Shown: positions 5,935-7,513 of the stretch, piece by piece | How the letters are laid out: each line of letters begins with the position of its first letter | How positions within the stretch are numbered: the first letter of the stretch is position 1 | DNA from: Zoogloeaceae bacterium | Lineage (GTDB): Bacteria > Pseudomonadota > Gammaproteobacteria > Burkholderiales > Rhodocyclaceae | Reading direction: 5' to 3' | Length of the DNA: 7,513 nucleotides | Assembly: GCA_031282665.1 (NCBI GenBank) | Contig: JAITDH010000123.1 | Location: 1 to 7,513 of the forward strand | Program-made: the position numbers and the translations under genes | The notes under the pieces: generated by a model | Database searches by the model: none | Seen by the model: only the letters and a program-made list of their open reading frames with translations | Told to the model about the DNA's origin: nothing

Positions 5935-7289
5935 TGACTCCCGCAAAACGAGCCGTGTTTGCCACCTCCGCCCTGTTCGCCGCCCTGTTTGCCGCGCCCG
6001 CGCCGGCGGACGACCTGCTCGTCCTCTACCGCGAAGCCGTGCTGGCGGACGCCACCTTCCTTTCCGTGCAGGCGGACATGGCGGCGCAGCGCGAACTCTT
6101 GCCGCAGGCGCGCGCGCAACTCCTGCCGAATCTCTCCTTTTCCGGCTCGAAAAGCAAGAACACGACGGAACAGACCAGCCAGACCATCCTCGGCCCGACG
6201 ACCAGCGAATACGACTACGACAGCCACAACTACGCGCTTTCCCTCCGCCAGCCCCTGTTCCGGCCCTACAGCATCGCGGCCTACGTCCAGGCGCGGGCGC
6301 AGGTGGACAGCGCGGACGCCACGCTGGAGCGGGCCGTGCAGGATGTCGCCGTGCGGGTCGGCAGCGCCTATTTCGACGTGCTCATGGCGCAATCGGAAGT
6401 CGACGTCAACAAGGCGCAGCAGGACGCCTATGCCGCGCAACTGGCCTACACGGAAAAAGCCTTCGCCGCCGGAGCGGGAACGCGCACGGACATCGACGAG
6501 GCGCGCTCGCGCCTCGATCTGGCGAAAGCGCAGGCGCTGGAACTCCAGCACCGCCTGGAATACGCGCAGGACACCCTGAAAGCGCTCGTCAACCGGCCCC
6601 TGACACAGCTTTCCCTGCTCGACCCCGGCCGTCTCGAACTGACGCGCCCCACGCCCGCCCGCCTGGAAGAATGGATCACGGAAGCGGAAACGGTCAATCC
6701 CCAGTTGAAGGCGCTCAGGGCCAATGTGGAAGCGGCGGAAAACGAAGTCTGGAAAGCCCGTTCCGGGCACCTGCCGACCGTGGACCTGTTCCTCCAGCGC
6801 TCCAAGAGCGAAAGCGAAAACAACACCAGCATCGGCAACAAATATGATACGAAGATGGTGGGCGTGCAGGTCAATATTCCCATCTTCTCCGGCGGCTACG
6901 TGAATTCCACGGTGCGCCAGGCGCACGCCTCCCTGGAAAAGCACCGCCAGCAGCTCGAAGCGACGCGGCGCGAGATCAGCCTGGAGGTGAAGAAGGAATT
7001 CGACGCCGCCACCCAGGGCGTGCAATGGGTCAAGGCATACGAACAGGCTGTCCAGTCCGCCGAGCAGACCCTTTATTCCACGAAAAAAGGCTTCCAGGCG
7101 GGCAAGCGTAATTCGCTCGATATCCTGAACGCCGAACAGAGCCTCGCCGCCGCCCGCCGCGACCTGAACCGTGGCCGCTACCAATACGTGCTGGCGCGCC
7201 TGAAGCTGCTCTCCCTGGTCGGCCGCCTGTCCGACGCCGAAATGAGCCGCTTCAACAACTGGCTGACGAAGGCGGAAGCGCGGAAATAG
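5931..7289 (+). CDS. TolC-family outer-membrane channel of type I secretion
   Basis: This protein of 452 residues (451 if ATG 5934 is used) forms the outer-membrane and periplasmic tunnel of the exporter, normally as a trimer. A signal peptide spans residues 1-26: basic KR, hydrophobic VFATSALFAALFAA, then APA before DD, with likely cleavage after A26. The internal duplication of TolC proteins is clear. Repeat one (about 102-220) has LRQPLFRPYS, SAYFDVLMAQ and GAGTRTDIDEARSRL. Repeat two (about 311-431) has VNIPIFSGGYVNS, FQAGKRNSLDILNAEQSL and RYQYVLARLKLLSLVGRL. Length is usual for the family. The reading frame overlaps the hlyD stop, so translation is probably coupled. It is the last gene of the cluster and is followed by a likely terminator. 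A dedicated channel in the operon suggests the system need not borrow a housekeeping TolC. Confidence 0.94.
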   Translation: MMTPAKRAVFATSALFAALFAAPAPADDLLVLYREAVLADATFLSVQADMAAQRELLPQARAQLLPNLSFSGSKSKNTTEQTSQTILGPTTSEYDYDSHNYALSLRQPLFRPYSIAAYVQARAQVDSADATLERAVQDVAVRVGSAYFDVLMAQSEVDVNKAQQDAYAAQLAYTEKAFAAGAGTRTDIDEARSRLDLAKAQALELQHRLEYAQDTLKALVNRPLTQLSLLDPGRLELTRPTPARLEEWITEAETVNPQLKALRANVEAAENEVWKARSGHLPTVDLFLQRSKSESENNTSIGNKYDTKMVGVQVNIPIFSGGYVNSTVRQAHASLEKHRQQLEATRREISLEVKKEFDAATQGVQWVKAYEQAVQSAEQTLYSTKKGFQAGKRNSLDILNAEQSLAAARRDLNRGRYQYVLARLKLLSLVGRLSDAEMSRFNNWLTKAEARK

Positions 7290-7290
7290 G

Positions 7291-7334
7291 GGCGGGTTTG
7301 CGGGAAGATTCCCGACAATACGCCGCTGTTTTTT
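7291..7334 (+). terminator. Probable intrinsic terminator of the secretion operon (imperfect hairpin)
   Basis: GGCGGGTTTGCGGGA (7291-7305) pairs with TCCCGACAATACGCC (7310-7324) around an AGAT loop. There are 12 paired positions (one a G.T wobble) and 3 mismatches of 15, with firm ends (CGGGA/TCCCG and GGCG/CGCC). Six T follow at 7329-7334 after a four-base GCTG spacer. It starts two bases after the TolC stop codon. The mismatches and spacer make it weaker than the rpmG terminator. Confidence 0.55.
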
Positions 7335-7342
7335 GTCATTGT

Positions 7343-7365
7343 GGGGGCGCATTGCATGCGTCCTC
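7343..7365. other. Compact 10-bp hairpin between the secretion operon and the next ORF
   Basis: GGGGGCGCAT (7343-7352) pairs with ATGCGTCCTC (7356-7365) around TGC. Eight pairs are Watson-Crick and two are G.U. No T-run follows, so it is not an intrinsic terminator in the + direction. It could be an RNA structure in the leader of the downstream ORF, a protein site, or chance in GC-rich DNA. Confidence 0.35.
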
Positions 7366-7395
7366 ATGCGGCGCGGATTGATTCATTCAAAGAGC

Positions 7396-7513
7396 ATGAG
7401 TCTACTCTCTTCTCAGCCACGAGATTGCAATGGACGCCCTGTTAAATTGAGGGCAAGAGTGCGCCTCATCAAGCTTTCTGGAAAGTGGTTGGATGAATTG
7501 CCTCCGGATGAAA
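7396..7513 (+). CDS. Start of a small hypothetical protein (3' end outside window)
   Basis: A frame from ATG 7396 runs open to the window edge, giving 39 codons: MSLLSSQPRDCNGRPVKLRA, then RVRLIKLSGKWLDELPPDE. The second part resembles short conserved hypothetical proteins of about 60-80 residues that I recall carrying VRLLKLS..WLDELP.DE near their start. I know no function for them. A weak AAAGAG lies just before the ATG. An in-frame ATG at 7366 is an alternative start but has no ribosome site. Codons (CTA, TCT, AGA, AGG, TTG) and base composition (62 G/C of 133 bases in 7381-7513 by hand count) differ from the GC-rich exporter genes, suggesting a different origin. It lies behind the operon terminator and is probably a separate unit. 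Confidence 0.5.
   Translation, partial: MSLLSSQPRDCNGRPVKLRARVRLIKLSGKWLDELPPDE

Noticed and set aside
4546..5946. A 466-codon minus-strand frame opposite the HlyD gene
   Set aside because: It mirrors the HlyD reading frame almost exactly and has no domain or plausible ribosome site. It is a codon-bias shadow.
5880..7367. A 495-codon minus-strand frame opposite the TolC gene
   Set aside because: It covers a clear TolC family gene on the other strand and its composition is typical of an antisense shadow.

Overview
The window (7,513 bases, all genes on the + strand) looks like chromosome of a GC-rich Gram-negative proteobacterium. The C-terminal end of ribosomal protein L33 and a three-part envelope-spanning exporter fit a proteobacterium. 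Betaproteobacteria is my best guess from the look of the L33 tail, but no search was run.

Layout. Bases 1-84 are the end of rpmG (L33), followed by a strong intrinsic terminator (102-139). Bases 140-250 are non-coding and hold a perfect 7-bp inverted repeat and two copies of a 13-bp, nearly palindromic element, the second covering the start codon of the next gene. Bases 251-868 encode a 205-residue protein that resembles only the N-terminal half (REC/WED-type region) of IS200/IS605 TnpB (OrfB). It has no RuvC nuclease domain, no zinc ribbon, and no visible transposon remnant after it. It lies 29 bases upstream of a four-gene type I secretion cluster: two tandem paralogous PrtD-type ABC transporter/permeases (898-2670 and 2707-4494), a HlyD-type membrane fusion protein (4543-5934) and a TolC-type outer-membrane channel (5931-7289, overlapping hlyD by 4 bases). 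An imperfect hairpin with a T-run (7291-7334) probably ends the operon. A second hairpin (7343-7365) and the start of a small conserved-looking ORF with a lower-GC, different codon style (from 7396, cut by the window end) close the window.

How the parts work together. The two ABC proteins probably form the inner-membrane ATPase/permease, possibly as a heterodimer, since the first has an altered ABC signature (LSGGM) while the second is canonical (LSGGQ). The HlyD protein would bridge the periplasm to the TolC channel, exporting an unfolded protein in one step. No substrate gene is in the window: I saw no RTX nonapeptide repeats. The most unusual element is the TnpB-derived fragment with its paired palindromic sites, which could be a domesticated regulator of the exporter. 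That role is inference only.
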